Origin: Glycomyces sp. NRRL B-16210
GTDB lineage: Bacteria; Actinomycetota; Actinomycetes; Mycobacteriales; Micromonosporaceae
Assembly: GCF_000719515.1 (NCBI RefSeq)
Contig: NZ_JOGR01000009.1
Coordinates: forward strand, 62,001-126,000
Reading direction: 5' to 3'
DNA: 64,000 nt
Numbering within the stretch: the first letter of the stretch is position 1; the number at the start of each line of letters is the position of its first letter. Below are positions 1-9,574 of the stretch, piece after piece. The translations under genes were made by a program, and so were the position numbers. The notes beneath the pieces were generated by a model. The model was not told the DNA's origin, made no database searches, and worked only from the letters and a program-made list of their open reading frames with translations.

Positions 1-972
<972 letters not shown>

Positions 973-1346
973 GGGCGATCCCTCGTTCTTAGACTGCGGC
1001 TTTGCAGGGTTCTTTAAGGCGGCAGAGTGTCATCGTTCCCTACCATCCTCCCTTGAATCTACCGCGACCCTCCCCCACCCACCCGGGTTGATGCGACCGC
1101 GCCCACACTCCCCGCGACCTCGAGAGCCGCTCACCTGCACCGCCGCCCGCCCCGCGGGCCCCGAGGAGATCACGGCCACGTGAACGTCCGCGCACCGCCG
1201 ACCCCCGCGACCTTGCGATCCGCCGCCTGGACGCCTGCCGCGCGCGGGCACGCGAATCCTCCATATGCCCTACCTCCTATGCTCTAGTTCATATCCTGTG
1301 GACAGCAGAGCGGTACGCTCTGGCAGCCGACCTATGGAGGGACGAA
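973..1346. other. Divergent intergenic region between aceE and the DUF3052 gene
   Basis: No convincing gene. Several GC-rich frames stay open by composition only and lack ribosome binding sites. The stretch must hold the aceE promoter on the minus strand and the promoter of the DUF3052 gene on the plus strand. An inverted repeat near its right end is listed separately. Confidence 0.6.
1306..1322. promoter_or_regulatory. Inverted repeat upstream of the DUF3052 gene
   Basis: CAGAGCG-GTA-CGCTCTG has perfect 7-base arms and ends 24 bases before the GTG start. It could be an operator or a 5' leader hairpin. No regulator is identified. Confidence 0.4.
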
Positions 1347-1763
1347 GTGAACGCTCCGAGCAGCCCGGTGGACGTGCCGAGTGTCGTACAACGCCTCGGG
1401 CTCGACGGCGTCGAAGCCGTCATGGAGATCGGTTTCGACACCGATGTCGACGCCGCCCTGCGCACCGCCGTCATAGAGGCCGTCGGCGAACTCCTCGACG
1501 AGGACTCCGACGAGATCGTCGGCGCGGTCCTGCTGTGGTGCCGCAGCGAGGACGGCGACCTCGTCGACGTCCTCCTCGACGCCCGCGACCCCCTCGCCGA
1601 CAACGGCGTGGTCTGGCTCCTCACCCCCAAGGCGGGGCGCCGCGGCCACATCGAACCGGCCGACATCGAGGAGTCCGCCGCGCTGGCGGGCCTGAAATCG
1701 ACCAAGACCCTCAACGCCTCGCCGGACTGGGTCGCCTCCCGGATGGTCGTCGCCCGGCGCTGA
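1347..1763 (+). CDS. DUF3052 family protein
   Basis: A 138-residue acidic protein of the actinobacterial DUF3052 family, of unknown biochemical role. It has no signal peptide or membrane segment. The family-like core runs from VVQRLGLDG through the acidic stretch ELLDEDSDEIVG to the C-terminal KSTKTLNASPDWVASRMV. The GTG start is supported by GGAGG 6 bases upstream. Its place between divergent aceE and ahpE is a recurrent actinobacterial neighbourhood, which supports the family call. Function is not inferable from the sequence. Confidence 0.88.
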   Translation: MNAPSSPVDVPSVVQRLGLDGVEAVMEIGFDTDVDAALRTAVIEAVGELLDEDSDEIVGAVLLWCRSEDGDLVDVLLDARDPLADNGVVWLLTPKAGRRGHIEPADIEESAALAGLKSTKTLNASPDWVASRMVVARR

Positions 1764-1888
1764 ACCGGCCTGTCGCGGAAGTCCTTCCCGGGGCGGGTCC
1801 GGCGGTGTCCGCGCGCGATCGGCGCTAACGTCGAGCGCGTCAGCACACCCGAGGCCCTCCCGCGAGGGCCGCACCGCGAGGAGCGCCC

Positions 1889-2353
1889 ATGCCGATCGAG
1901 ACCGGAACCCAGGCCCCCGGCTTCACCCTGAAGGACCAGAACAACCAGGAAGTGGCCCTCGCGGACTTCCGCGGCGAGAAGCACGTGCTGCTGGTCTTCT
2001 ACCCGTTCGCGTTCACCGGCACCTGCGAGGGCGAGCTGTGCGGCATCCGCGACAACCTCGACTCCTACCAGACCGACGACGTGCAGGTCCTCAGCGTCTC
2101 CGTCGACTCCCCATTCGCCCACAAGGTCTGGGCGCAGCGCGAGGGCTTCGAGTTCCCGCTGCTCAGCGACTTCTGGCCGCACGGGGCGGTCGCCCAGGCC
2201 TACGGCGTGTTCAACGACGAGAAGGGCATGGCGAACCGCGGCACCTTCGTCATCGACAAGCAGGGCGTGGTCCGCTTCGCCGAGATGAACCTCCCCGGCG
2301 AGGCCCGCGACCAGGCCGCCTGGCAGAAGGCCCTGGCCGAACTCCAGGGTTAG
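1889..2353 (+). CDS. ahpE: AhpE-type peroxiredoxin
   Basis: Thiol peroxidase that reduces hydroperoxides and peroxynitrite in the cytosol. The 154 residues match the mycobacterial AhpE family along their length. The peroxidatic Cys46 sits in PFAFTGTCEGELC, and the conserved SDFWPHGAVAQAYGVF and NRGTFVID blocks, the latter with the catalytic-site Arg, are present. Cys51 lies where mycobacterial AhpE has an Asp. It might act as a second redox cysteine, but that is speculative. The start follows GAGGAGC. A 7-bp hairpin (1853-1870) sits in the short leader, and a strong terminator follows the stop. Confidence 0.93.
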   Translation: MPIETGTQAPGFTLKDQNNQEVALADFRGEKHVLLVFYPFAFTGTCEGELCGIRDNLDSYQTDDVQVLSVSVDSPFAHKVWAQREGFEFPLLSDFWPHGAVAQAYGVFNDEKGMANRGTFVIDKQGVVRFAEMNLPGEARDQAAWQKALAELQG

Positions 2354-2361
2354 CAATCCGC

Positions 2362-2390
2362 GAGGGCCGCCGGGGCACCCGGCGGCCCTC
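2362..2390 (+). terminator. Rho-independent-type hairpin after ahpE
   Basis: A perfect 13-bp stem, GAGGGCCGCCGGG paired with CCCGGCGGCCCTC, around a 3-base loop, 8 bases after the ahpE stop. It has no long T tract, as usual in actinobacteria. It separates ahpE from the convergent cation efflux gene. Confidence 0.75.
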
Positions 2391-2426
2391 ACGCCTGTCC
2401 ACCCGGCCGTGCGCGACCACAGGAGG

Positions 2427-3392
2427 TCATCGGGGCTTGCGGTCTTCTTCGGTGAGGGTCGCCGCTCCCCATGGGCTCAGGAACACGTACCGGATCATCG
2501 GGAACCGGGCCCGCAGCCTGGCCTCGACGGCCTGACTGGTGTGCTCGATCGCCTCGCCGCTGGCGCTGTCACGGTAGTCGATCCGGGCCGCCACCAGCAC
2601 CGAGGTCGGTCCGAGCTGGAGGGTCAGCAGTTCCTGGACCGCCACGATGTCCTCGGCGGCCTCCAGCTCGGCCCGCACGGCCTCGCGGAACCGCCGCGGC
2701 AGGCTGCGACCGATCAGCAGCGAGAGGTTCGCGTGGCCCAGCAGGACCGCCACGATGAGGAGCAGCACGCCGATGAGCACCGAAGCGCCGCCGTCGAAGA
2801 CCGGGTTCCCGGTGATCTCGGTGAGCATCAGCCCCAGCGCCGCCAGGACGAGACCGATGAGCGCGGCGAAGTCCTCCAGGAACACCGCCTTCAAGGTGGT
2901 GTCGGGCGTGTGCCGCAGGAACAGCCGCGGCCGGACCTTCCAACGCCTGGACTCGCTCCGCAACTGCACGATCGTCCGCACGAACGAGACGCCCTCCAGC
3001 ACGAACGCGATCGCCAGGACCACATAGGAGAGCAGGTAGTCGGCCTCGCCGCCGTCCTGCATCGAGTGCACGCCATGGGTGATGGAGAACAGGCCGCCCG
3101 CGACGAACGTGAACGCCGCCGCCAGCGCCGCCCACATGTACGCGGTGGACCCGTACCCGAACGGATGCGCCTCGTCGGCGGGTTTCACGCTGTTGCGCAG
3201 GGCCACGTACAGCATGAACTCGGTGACGGTGTCGGCCGCCGAGTGGGCGGCCTCCGAGACCATGGCCGCCGATCCCGACAGGACGCCCGCGACGAGTTTG
3301 GCGATCGCGATGGCGAGATTCATCAGGCCCGCGATGAGCACCGTCAAGACGCTCTCGGACTTCACCTCGTCCACGCCACCCGCTCCGCTCAC
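2427..3392 (-). CDS. Cation diffusion facilitator family transporter
   Basis: A 321-residue inner-membrane protein of the CDF family, which exports divalent metals by proton exchange. Predicted membrane helices begin at VLTVLIAGLMNLAIAI. The first metal-site helix reads MVSEAAHSAADT, keeping the His and Asp of the HxxxD pattern. HPFGYG follows in the loop, a further site helix contains EDFAALIG, and a C-terminal cytoplasmic dimerisation domain (about residues 220-310) follows. The atypical first site and the loop resemble the SLC30A9-like branch, so metal specificity is uncertain. The reading frame converges on ahpE. Confidence 0.87.
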   Translation of the reverse strand: MSGAGGVDEVKSESVLTVLIAGLMNLAIAIAKLVAGVLSGSAAMVSEAAHSAADTVTEFMLYVALRNSVKPADEAHPFGYGSTAYMWAALAAAFTFVAGGLFSITHGVHSMQDGGEADYLLSYVVLAIAFVLEGVSFVRTIVQLRSESRRWKVRPRLFLRHTPDTTLKAVFLEDFAALIGLVLAALGLMLTEITGNPVFDGGASVLIGVLLLIVAVLLGHANLSLLIGRSLPRRFREAVRAELEAAEDIVAVQELLTLQLGPTSVLVAARIDYRDSASGEAIEHTSQAVEARLRARFPMIRYVFLSPWGAATLTEEDRKPR

Positions 3393-3609
3393 TCCCCGAG
3401 CCTAAGCGAGCGACGGCCGGACGACCGGTCAGTTCGGACGGAGCGCGGGGGACGTCGGCCGATCCCGCGCCGCCGTCACGAACGCGTGCCGACAGTCGAG
3501 CGGCGTCCTTCCCCCGGGATCGCCGGGTTCTGGACGCCGCTCGCGTCAGGGTGCCGAGATGTCGGTCAGCGCCGGTCGTGCTACTCGGCGTTCTCGTCCA
3601 AGCTGTGCC

Positions 3610-5388
3610 TTACTGTTCCTCTCCTTCGTCGAGGAACCCCCAATCGCCCACGTTGTAGAACACGCGCATGGTCGTCGCCCAGTTGTCGCGGACGTTCACC
3701 ACGTTCTTGTCGACCATCACCAGCGCCGGCGTCCACGCCAGCGGCAGCTGCACGGCCTCGTCCAGCGAGATCTGCGCGGCCCGGTTGTTCAACTCGGCCG
3801 CCTCGTCCCGGTCGAAGGTCGTCGCCAGCTGCTCCACGATGTCGTCGACCTCGTCGTTCTGGAACCCGGTGTGGTTGCCCTCGCCCCAGTAGTCGGCGGC
3901 CGAGGAGGCGAACAGCGGCGTCTCGATCCACGAGAACTGGATGAGGTCCCAGTCCTTCGCGTCCAGCACCGAGCTGAGCTGCCCCGCGGGGATCGGGTCG
4001 GCGTTGATGTCGACGCCGATCTCGCCCAGGTGGGTGATGACCAGGTCCTGGATGATCGGGGTGAACGCGTTGCCCTCGATGCCGGTGCGGTACCGCAGGC
4101 TGACCGGCTCGCCCTCGGGGGTCAGCAGCGCCTCGCCCTCCCAGGTGTACCCGGCCTCTTCGAGCAGGGCCCGCGCCGCCTCGATGTCGCCCGATCCGAG
4201 CCCGGAGTCGCCGATCTGGTCGGTGAAGTACTCCGACCCGGGCCGGAACAGCACGTTCTGCATGGTGTCGACGTCCGAGTAGGCCGTCCCGTAGGCGCGG
4301 GCGTTGATCTCGTCGGCGTCCAGCGCGGTGAAGATCGCCTGGCGAAGCGTCTTGTCCGACAGGAACGGGTTGTCGAGGTTCGCGTCGATGTGGGACCAGC
4401 CCGACTGGGGCGCGACGCTGAACTTGATGTTCTCCTCGCCCGCAAGCCGGTCGAGGATCTCGGGGTCGAAGCTGGAGGGCGCGGCGCCGTGGATGGTGCC
4501 CTGGCGCAGTTCGGTCGCCATGGCGTCGGCGCCCTCGATGTACTTGAGCGTCAACGAGTCCAGCGTGGACTGGAGGGAGCCGGTCCACTCGGTGTTGGGC
4601 ACGTACTTGGCGTAGTCGCCCAGCACGCCCTCGACCATCCGGAACGGTCCGGCGCTGTAGTCCAGCGGCGGGTTCTCCGAGAAGTCCCGCACGGAGGCGG
4701 CCATCTCGACGGGGTCGGTGCGCCAGTCCGGGTAGCCGCGGGCCTCGGCGATGTGGGCGGGGTGGGTGATGACGCCGGCGGCGTACCACTCGGCGTCGAG
4801 GTAGCCGTCCTTGTAGGTGACGACGACCGTGTTCCCTTCGCCCTCTTCGATGCTCGCGACGTTGGAGCCGTAGCTGGAGGCGGGGGCGCACTCGGCGCAC
4901 TGGGCCTCGTCGGTGGAGGTGGCCTTCCAGTGCCAGATGAAGTCGTCGATGCCGATCGGGGTGCCCTCGCCCCAGGTCGCGTCCTCCTTGAGGTGGTAGG
5001 CCACCGTCAGGGGCGCCTCGGCGAGCAGTTCGGGTCCCTCGGCGTAGATCCCGTCGTTGTAGTGGATCTGGCCCTCCTGGTCGAAGGTGAACACCGAGGG
5101 CCGCAGGGGCTGGTTCACGATCGAGGAGGCGAGGCTGGAGCCGTAGATGTCGGCCTGGCCCCAGGCCTCCCACTTGCCGTCGACGGCCCACACCAGGTCG
5201 CCGCCCTCCTGGCGGGGGCCGGAGTTGCACGTGGTGGGCTCGGTCTGGCAGTCCTCGAAGCCGACGCCGGTCGCCGAACCGTCCTCGCCGCCGTCGCTGC
5301 ACGCTCCGGCCGCCAGGGTGAGGGCGGCCAGAGCGGCGGCGAAGGACTTCCTCAGGGCGCCGCGGTGAGGCGCCTTGGTCTCGGGCAT
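3610..5388 (-). CDS. ABC transporter substrate-binding lipoprotein, family 5 (peptide/nickel/opine type)
   Basis: Extracytoplasmic solute-binding protein of the DppA/OppA/DdpA class, about 592 residues. The N-terminus is a lipoprotein signal: basic RKSF, then FAAALAALTLAAGAC with the lipid-modified Cys. The family-5 fold is seen in LVWAVDGKWEAWGQ, ADIYGSSLASSIVNQPLRPSVF and PLTVAYHLKEDATWGEG. The ATG at 5388 is preferred over an upstream frame extension because AAAGG lies 7 bases before it. No permease or ATPase gene is next to it, so it is an orphan binding protein. Its position beside the organosulfur operon and a shared half-site upstream suggest co-regulation. The ligand is unknown. Confidence 0.88.
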   Translation of the reverse strand: MPETKAPHRGALRKSFAAALAALTLAAGACSDGGEDGSATGVGFEDCQTEPTTCNSGPRQEGGDLVWAVDGKWEAWGQADIYGSSLASSIVNQPLRPSVFTFDQEGQIHYNDGIYAEGPELLAEAPLTVAYHLKEDATWGEGTPIGIDDFIWHWKATSTDEAQCAECAPASSYGSNVASIEEGEGNTVVVTYKDGYLDAEWYAAGVITHPAHIAEARGYPDWRTDPVEMAASVRDFSENPPLDYSAGPFRMVEGVLGDYAKYVPNTEWTGSLQSTLDSLTLKYIEGADAMATELRQGTIHGAAPSSFDPEILDRLAGEENIKFSVAPQSGWSHIDANLDNPFLSDKTLRQAIFTALDADEINARAYGTAYSDVDTMQNVLFRPGSEYFTDQIGDSGLGSGDIEAARALLEEAGYTWEGEALLTPEGEPVSLRYRTGIEGNAFTPIIQDLVITHLGEIGVDINADPIPAGQLSSVLDAKDWDLIQFSWIETPLFASSAADYWGEGNHTGFQNDEVDDIVEQLATTFDRDEAAELNNRAAQISLDEAVQLPLAWTPALVMVDKNVVNVRDNWATTMRVFYNVGDWGFLDEGEEQ

Positions 5389-5440
5389 GACAGTGCCTTT
5401 CGCGATGAATTGGGGGGATGTGCCCGCGGGCACGCCCCGA

Positions 5441-5469
5441 ACCGTATCGCCATCGGAAAAGGAAGTCAA
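5441..5469 (-). promoter_or_regulatory. Probable sigma-70-type promoter of the binding-protein gene
   Basis: On the minus strand, TTGACT (5464-5469) and TACGGT (5441-5446) are separated by exactly 17 bases. Just upstream of the -35 box is TTCCTATC (5477-5484, minus strand), the same 8-mer that forms part of the palindrome in front of the LysR gene at 10852-10874. Confidence 0.55.
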
Positions 5470-5508
5470 CTAAAACGATAGGAATGCTCTTGTATCTCAC
5501 ATTCGCGG

Positions 5509-6030
5509 TCACGAGGGCTCGGCGAGCCGGCTGAAACCGCTGCGGTGGAACACCAGCGGGCCCGAGGTGTCGGGGTCGTCCGAGGGATGGTCCACCGCGT
5601 GGAGGCGCAGCAGGACGATCACGTGGTCGCCCGCCTCCACCTCGCGGTGGATCGAGCAGTCGAACCGCGCGAGCCCGTCGTCGAGCGTCACCGCCCCTTC
5701 GGCGGTGGCCGTCAGCGCGAGCCCGTCGAACCGCTTCTCGGGGTCGCCCGCGAGCTGGCGGCACACCGCCCCGTGGTGGTCGGCGAGCACGCTCAGCCCC
5801 AGCCGGGAGGCGCGGCGCAGGTCCGGCCAGGTCTTCGAGGTCGCGGCGATCGAGAACGACACCAGCGGCGGGTCCAGGCTCACCGAGGTGAACGAGCTGG
5901 CGGCCAGGCCCCAGATCCGCCCGTCCACGCGGGCGGCCACGGCCACGACGCCGGTGGGGAAGACCCCGAAGGCCGCGCGCAGCAGCCGGGGGTCGAGGTC
6001 TTGATTGGTGGTCAGCGGGGGGATGGTCAC
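5509..6030 (-). CDS. Flavin reductase family protein (FMN reductase partner of monooxygenases)
   Basis: A 173-residue flavin reductase-like protein that would supply reduced FMN to the two-component monooxygenases in the same operon. Family features are LRAAFGVFPTGVVAVAAR near the N-terminus, GLAASSFTSVSLDPPLVSFSI (flavin-binding loop) and DHHGAVCRQLAG, ending with the family-typical acidic DHVIVLLRL region. The GTG start is chosen because AGGAGG lies 6 bases upstream. It is the last gene of the organosulfur operon, 23 bases after the SsuD-like gene. Confidence 0.87.
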   Translation of the reverse strand: MTIPPLTTNQDLDPRLLRAAFGVFPTGVVAVAARVDGRIWGLAASSFTSVSLDPPLVSFSIAATSKTWPDLRRASRLGLSVLADHHGAVCRQLAGDPEKRFDGLALTATAEGAVTLDDGLARFDCSIHREVEAGDHVIVLLRLHAVDHPSDDPDTSGPLVFHRSGFSRLAEPS

Positions 6031-6053
6031 GAGAGGCCTCCTGTGGTTGTCGG

Positions 6054-7199
6054 TCAGCCGGCGAAGGGGATCGCCGCCGGACGGGCGCGCGGCGGGGCGG
6101 GGTGCTCCCACAGTCCGCGCCTGGCCAGCTCGGGCAGGACGCCCTCGCCGAACCAGTACGTGCCTTCCAGATGCGGGTAGGCCGAGAGCACGAACTCCTC
6201 GATCCCCACCCGGTGGTACTGCTCGATGAGGTCGGCCACCTCTGCGTGAGCGCCGACCAGGGCCGTGCCCGCTCCGCCGCGGACGAGGCCGATCCCGGCC
6301 CACAGGTTCGGGTGGATCTCCAGGCCGTGCTTGGTGCCGCCGTTGAGGGCGAGCATCCGCCGCTGCCCCTCGGACTCGCTGCGCCGCAAGCCCTCCTGGA
6401 CGCGCGTGATCGCCGACTCGTCGATCCCCGCCAGCAGCCGGTCCGCCTCGGCCCAGGCCTCGGCCGACGTGTCGCGGTTGATCACGTGCACCCGCAGTCC
6501 GAACCGGATCGGGCGCTCGCGCCCCCGCGCGGCGGCCAGCTCCTTGATCCACGCGATCTTCGCCGCGACCGCCTCGGGCGGCTCGCCCCAGGTCAGGTAC
6601 ACGTCGGCGTGCTCGGCGGCCACGGCCCCGGCGGCCGGGGACGACCCGCCGAAGTAGACCTCGGGCACCGGGTCCGGCAGCTGCGCGAGCCGCGCGCCCT
6701 CCACCCGCAAGTGCTTCCCGGAGAAGTCCACCGTCTCGCCCGCCCACAGCCGCCGCACGATGTGGAGGAACTCCCCGCACCGCTCGTAGCGGGCGTCCTT
6801 GTCCTCGAAGTCGCCGTACATGCGCTGCTCGTGGGATTCGCCGCCGGTGACCACGTTGAGCAGCAGCCGCCCGCCCGAGAGGTGCTGGAACGTCCCGGCC
6901 ATCTGCGCGGCCAGGTACGGCGCCACCGCGCCGGGGCGGAACGCCACCAAGAACTTCAGGCGCGCCGAGACCTGGCTGAGCATCGCCGTCGCCACCCACG
7001 CGTCCTCGCACCACGCGCCCGTCGGCGTCAGCGCCGCGGCGAACCCGTTGTCCTCCGCGGCCCGGGCGACCTGCCCCAGGTACGACACCGACGCCGGACG
7101 CGCCGAGGACCCGGCGTCGACCCCGTGCCCGCCGTCGACCACCTGCCGGCCGTCGCCGCCGTTCGTGGGCAGGAACCAATGGAACTGCAATGCGCTCAT
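6054..7199 (-). CDS. LLM-class FMNH2-dependent alkanesulfonate-type monooxygenase
   Basis: A 381-residue luciferase-like (LLM) TIM-barrel enzyme of the SsuD type. Such enzymes use FMNH2 and O2 to cleave the carbon-sulfur bond of sulfonates, releasing sulfite. Diagnostic stretches are LQFHWFLPTNGGDGR at the N-terminus, FLVAFRPGAVAP, LLNVVTGGESHEQRMYGDF and EVYFGGSSPAAG. The ATG at 7199 follows GAGAGGA. It sits between SfnB-like and flavin reductase genes in a tight minus-strand operon, fitting a two-component desulfonation system. With dimethylsulfone as upstream substrate it could act on methanesulfinate or methanesulfonate. Substrate remains inferred. Confidence 0.86.
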   Translation of the reverse strand: MSALQFHWFLPTNGGDGRQVVDGGHGVDAGSSARPASVSYLGQVARAAEDNGFAAALTPTGAWCEDAWVATAMLSQVSARLKFLVAFRPGAVAPYLAAQMAGTFQHLSGGRLLLNVVTGGESHEQRMYGDFEDKDARYERCGEFLHIVRRLWAGETVDFSGKHLRVEGARLAQLPDPVPEVYFGGSSPAAGAVAAEHADVYLTWGEPPEAVAAKIAWIKELAAARGRERPIRFGLRVHVINRDTSAEAWAEADRLLAGIDESAITRVQEGLRRSESEGQRRMLALNGGTKHGLEIHPNLWAGIGLVRGGAGTALVGAHAEVADLIEQYHRVGIEEFVLSAYPHLEGTYWFGEGVLPELARRGLWEHPAPPRARPAAIPFAG

Positions 7200-7213
7200 G
7201 CCGTCGTCCTCTC

Positions 7214-8431
7214 TCACAGTTGTCCGTGCCGCGGCGGCGGCGTCCCGTCCAGGGCCCACCGGCCCAGGTGCTGGACCTTCCACGCGGCCGGATCGTGCAG
7301 GGTGTGGACGCGCGCGTTGCGCCAGTGCCGGTCCAGCCCCACGCCCGCGAGGGAGCTGCGCGTCCCGGCGACCTCGAAGACGCGGCTGGCGATCCGCACC
7401 GACACCTGGGCGCTGGAGGCCCGGGCGGCGGCCACCGCGAGGCTCGCCGCCGCGGCGCTGTCCTCGTCGAGCGCCTCGTTCGCCGCGTCCACCGCCGACG
7501 CCGCCCGAGCCAGCAGCGCCTCGGTCCCGCGCAGCGCCAGGTCCATCTCCCCGAAGGCGTGCACCACGAGCGGGTCGTCCCCGGCCCGCTCCACGCCCGC
7601 GTCCGGGTACGGCCGGCTCTTGGTCCGCACGAACTCCGCGCCCTCTTCCAAAGCGGCCCTGGCGATCCCGGCGTCGATCGCCGCGTGCAGCAACTGCGCG
7701 AACGCCCCGAACGTCTGCGGCTCCTCGAACGTCGGCGCGTAGGAGGTCACCCACTCGTCGGTGACGGCGACGTTCTGGAGCCGCACCGTGCCGCTGGCGG
7801 TGGTGCGCTGGCCGATGCCGTCCCAGTCGTCGACCACCTCGACGCCCTGCGCGTCGCGGCGCACCCACGCCACGTGCATCGGCCCGTCGACGCCCAGGTG
7901 GGTCAGCACCGGGATCCAATGGGCGAACAGCGCTCCGGTGCAGTAGAACTTCGTGCCGTTGAGGCGCCAGCGCCGCACGCCCTCGCTCGTGAGCCCGTCG
8001 GGGGTCAGCGTGGTGCGGTGGTCGCGCACGTGCTTGGTGCCGAACTCGGTCTGCGCGTTGCCGAAGCGCTTGCCGCGCAGCACTTCGGCGAACAGCTTCT
8101 CCTGCTGCTCGGGCGCGGCCCGGCGGCGCAGGTGGCCCACGTACACGAAGTGGCTGTGGGGGATCTGGGCGAGGTTCGGGTCGCCTTGGGCCAGCCGGCG
8201 GAAGACCTCGGCGACGGCGGCGGCCTTGAGGTCGGCGCCGCCGTGCTCGGCGGGGACGGTGATCGCGAGGAGTCCGGAGGCGGAGAGGCGGTCGAGCTCG
8301 GCGTAGGGGAGGGTCCTGCGGGCGTCCCGCTCGGCGGCGCCCGCAGCGAACTCGGCGCCGATGCCCGACGCCGCGGCGAGCGCCGCCGCGGCGTCGAGCA
8401 CCGGGACCCCGGTACAGGCGGGGTCGCTCAT
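7214..8431 (-). CDS. SfnB-like acyl-CoA-dehydrogenase-fold flavoprotein (sulfur acquisition)
   Basis: A 405-residue flavoprotein with the acyl-CoA dehydrogenase fold, closest in pattern to the SfnB sulfur-acquisition oxidoreductases. Visible features are ITVPAEHGGADL, the flavin-loop region RFGNAQTEFGTKHV, LNGTKFYCTGALFAHWI, WDGIGQRTTASGTV and the C-terminal NARVHTLHDPAAWK. The lack of a catalytic acyl-CoA Glu context and the DszC-like ending favour a monooxygenase or oxidoreductase role on sulfur compounds. Its ATG overlaps the SfnG stop as ATGA, so the two are translationally coupled. Precise reaction uncertain. Confidence 0.82.
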   Translation of the reverse strand: MSDPACTGVPVLDAAAALAAASGIGAEFAAGAAERDARRTLPYAELDRLSASGLLAITVPAEHGGADLKAAAVAEVFRRLAQGDPNLAQIPHSHFVYVGHLRRRAAPEQQEKLFAEVLRGKRFGNAQTEFGTKHVRDHRTTLTPDGLTSEGVRRWRLNGTKFYCTGALFAHWIPVLTHLGVDGPMHVAWVRRDAQGVEVVDDWDGIGQRTTASGTVRLQNVAVTDEWVTSYAPTFEEPQTFGAFAQLLHAAIDAGIARAALEEGAEFVRTKSRPYPDAGVERAGDDPLVVHAFGEMDLALRGTEALLARAASAVDAANEALDEDSAAAASLAVAAARASSAQVSVRIASRVFEVAGTRSSLAGVGLDRHWRNARVHTLHDPAAWKVQHLGRWALDGTPPPRHGQL

Positions 8432-9534
8432 GCCACTCGCTCCAGTTCGGCCGCTTCGAGTTCGCGCACGATCGGGAGCACGTGCTTCCCGAAGTGCTCG
8501 ACGTCCTCCAGGTAGTGGAGGAACCCGAGCAGGAGCAGGTTCACGCCGCGCCGCTTGTAATCGATGATGCGGTGGGCGATCTGCTCGGACGTGCCGATCA
8601 GTCCGGTCCGGAAGCCGTCGTTGTACTGCACGAGGTCGGCGAACTCGGAGTCCTGCCACATGCCCGTCTTGTCCCCTGTGGACTGACCGGCCTGCTTGAC
8701 GGCGTTCCCGAAGCCCTCCACGGCCTCCCGGTCGGCCTTGTCGACGATCTCGCGCAGCACCTCGCGCGCCTCGGCCTCGGTGTCGCGGGCGATGAGGAAC
8801 CCGTTGACGCCGAACCGGACCGTGCGCCCGTGGACCTGCGCGACCTCCCTGACGTCCTTGATCTGCGCCTCGACGCCCTCGGGGGAGTTGCCGTTGGCGA
8901 AGTACCAGTCCGAGACCCGCCCGGCCATGCCGCGCGCGTCGATCGAGTTGCCGCCCTGGAACACCTCCGGATGGGGCCTGCCCTCGCCCTGGACGGGCTT
9001 GGGCTTGAGGTCGAAGTCGTGGAGCCGGTAGAAGTCGCCGTTGAACTCGGCGTGCTCGGAGGTCCAGATCTCCTTGACGTAGCGGATGAACTCCTCGCTG
9101 CGCCGGTAGCGGTCGCCGTGTTCGAGCCACGGCTCGCCGAGCTTGGTGAACTCGTCCTTGAACCACCCCGAGACCACGTTGATCGCCGCCCGACCGCCCG
9201 AGAGCTGGTCGGCGGTGGCGACCCACTTGGCGAGCACCCCGGGGTGCCACAGTCCGGGGTGGATCGCGGCGATCACCTTGAGCCGCTCGGTGGCCAGCAG
9301 CAGCGCGAGGCTGAAGCTGGTGGACTCGTGCTGGTACGCCGCCCCGTACGAGGCGATGTAGCGGACCTGCGAGAGCGCGTACTCGAAGCCCGAGTCCTCG
9401 GCGAGGCGCGCGAGCGTCCGGTTGTACTCGTAGCTCCAGTCGGTGCGCTGCTCGATCTTGCTCACCACCAGGCCGCCGCTGACGTTGGGCACCCAGTACG
9501 CGAATTTCAGCGGTTCGTGCGCCGCTGCGTTCAT
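8428..9534 (-). CDS. sfnG: Dimethylsulfone monooxygenase SfnG-like
   Basis: A 368-residue LLM-family enzyme. SfnG converts dimethylsulfone to methanesulfinate with FMNH2. The N-terminus FAYWVPNVSGGLVVSKIEQR is strongly characteristic of SfnG, and INVVSGWFKDEF and EVFQGGNSIDARGMAGRVSD follow the family pattern. Its companion flavin reductase is in the same operon. It overlaps the SfnB-like gene by 4 bases. The start at 9534 follows AGGAG. Organosulfur operons of this type are usually repressed when sulfate or cysteine is plentiful. Confidence 0.9.
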   Translation of the reverse strand: MNAAAHEPLKFAYWVPNVSGGLVVSKIEQRTDWSYEYNRTLARLAEDSGFEYALSQVRYIASYGAAYQHESTSFSLALLLATERLKVIAAIHPGLWHPGVLAKWVATADQLSGGRAAINVVSGWFKDEFTKLGEPWLEHGDRYRRSEEFIRYVKEIWTSEHAEFNGDFYRLHDFDLKPKPVQGEGRPHPEVFQGGNSIDARGMAGRVSDWYFANGNSPEGVEAQIKDVREVAQVHGRTVRFGVNGFLIARDTEAEAREVLREIVDKADREAVEGFGNAVKQAGQSTGDKTGMWQDSEFADLVQYNDGFRTGLIGTSEQIAHRIIDYKRRGVNLLLLGFLHYLEDVEHFGKHVLPIVRELEAAELERVA

Positions 9535-9574
9535 GAACTCCTCCTAGGGGATCGGATCACTCGAATGGGGACGG

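Noticed and set aside
1030..1264. Small minus-strand ORFs upstream of aceE
   Set aside because: They overlap each other in different frames and have low-complexity Arg/Gly translations and no recognisable pattern.
3559..5481. Long plus-strand open frame opposite the substrate-binding lipoprotein
   Set aside because: It is the antisense shadow of a GC-rich gene. The minus-strand product has a lipoprotein signal and a clear family fold; the plus-strand product is low-complexity without any domain.
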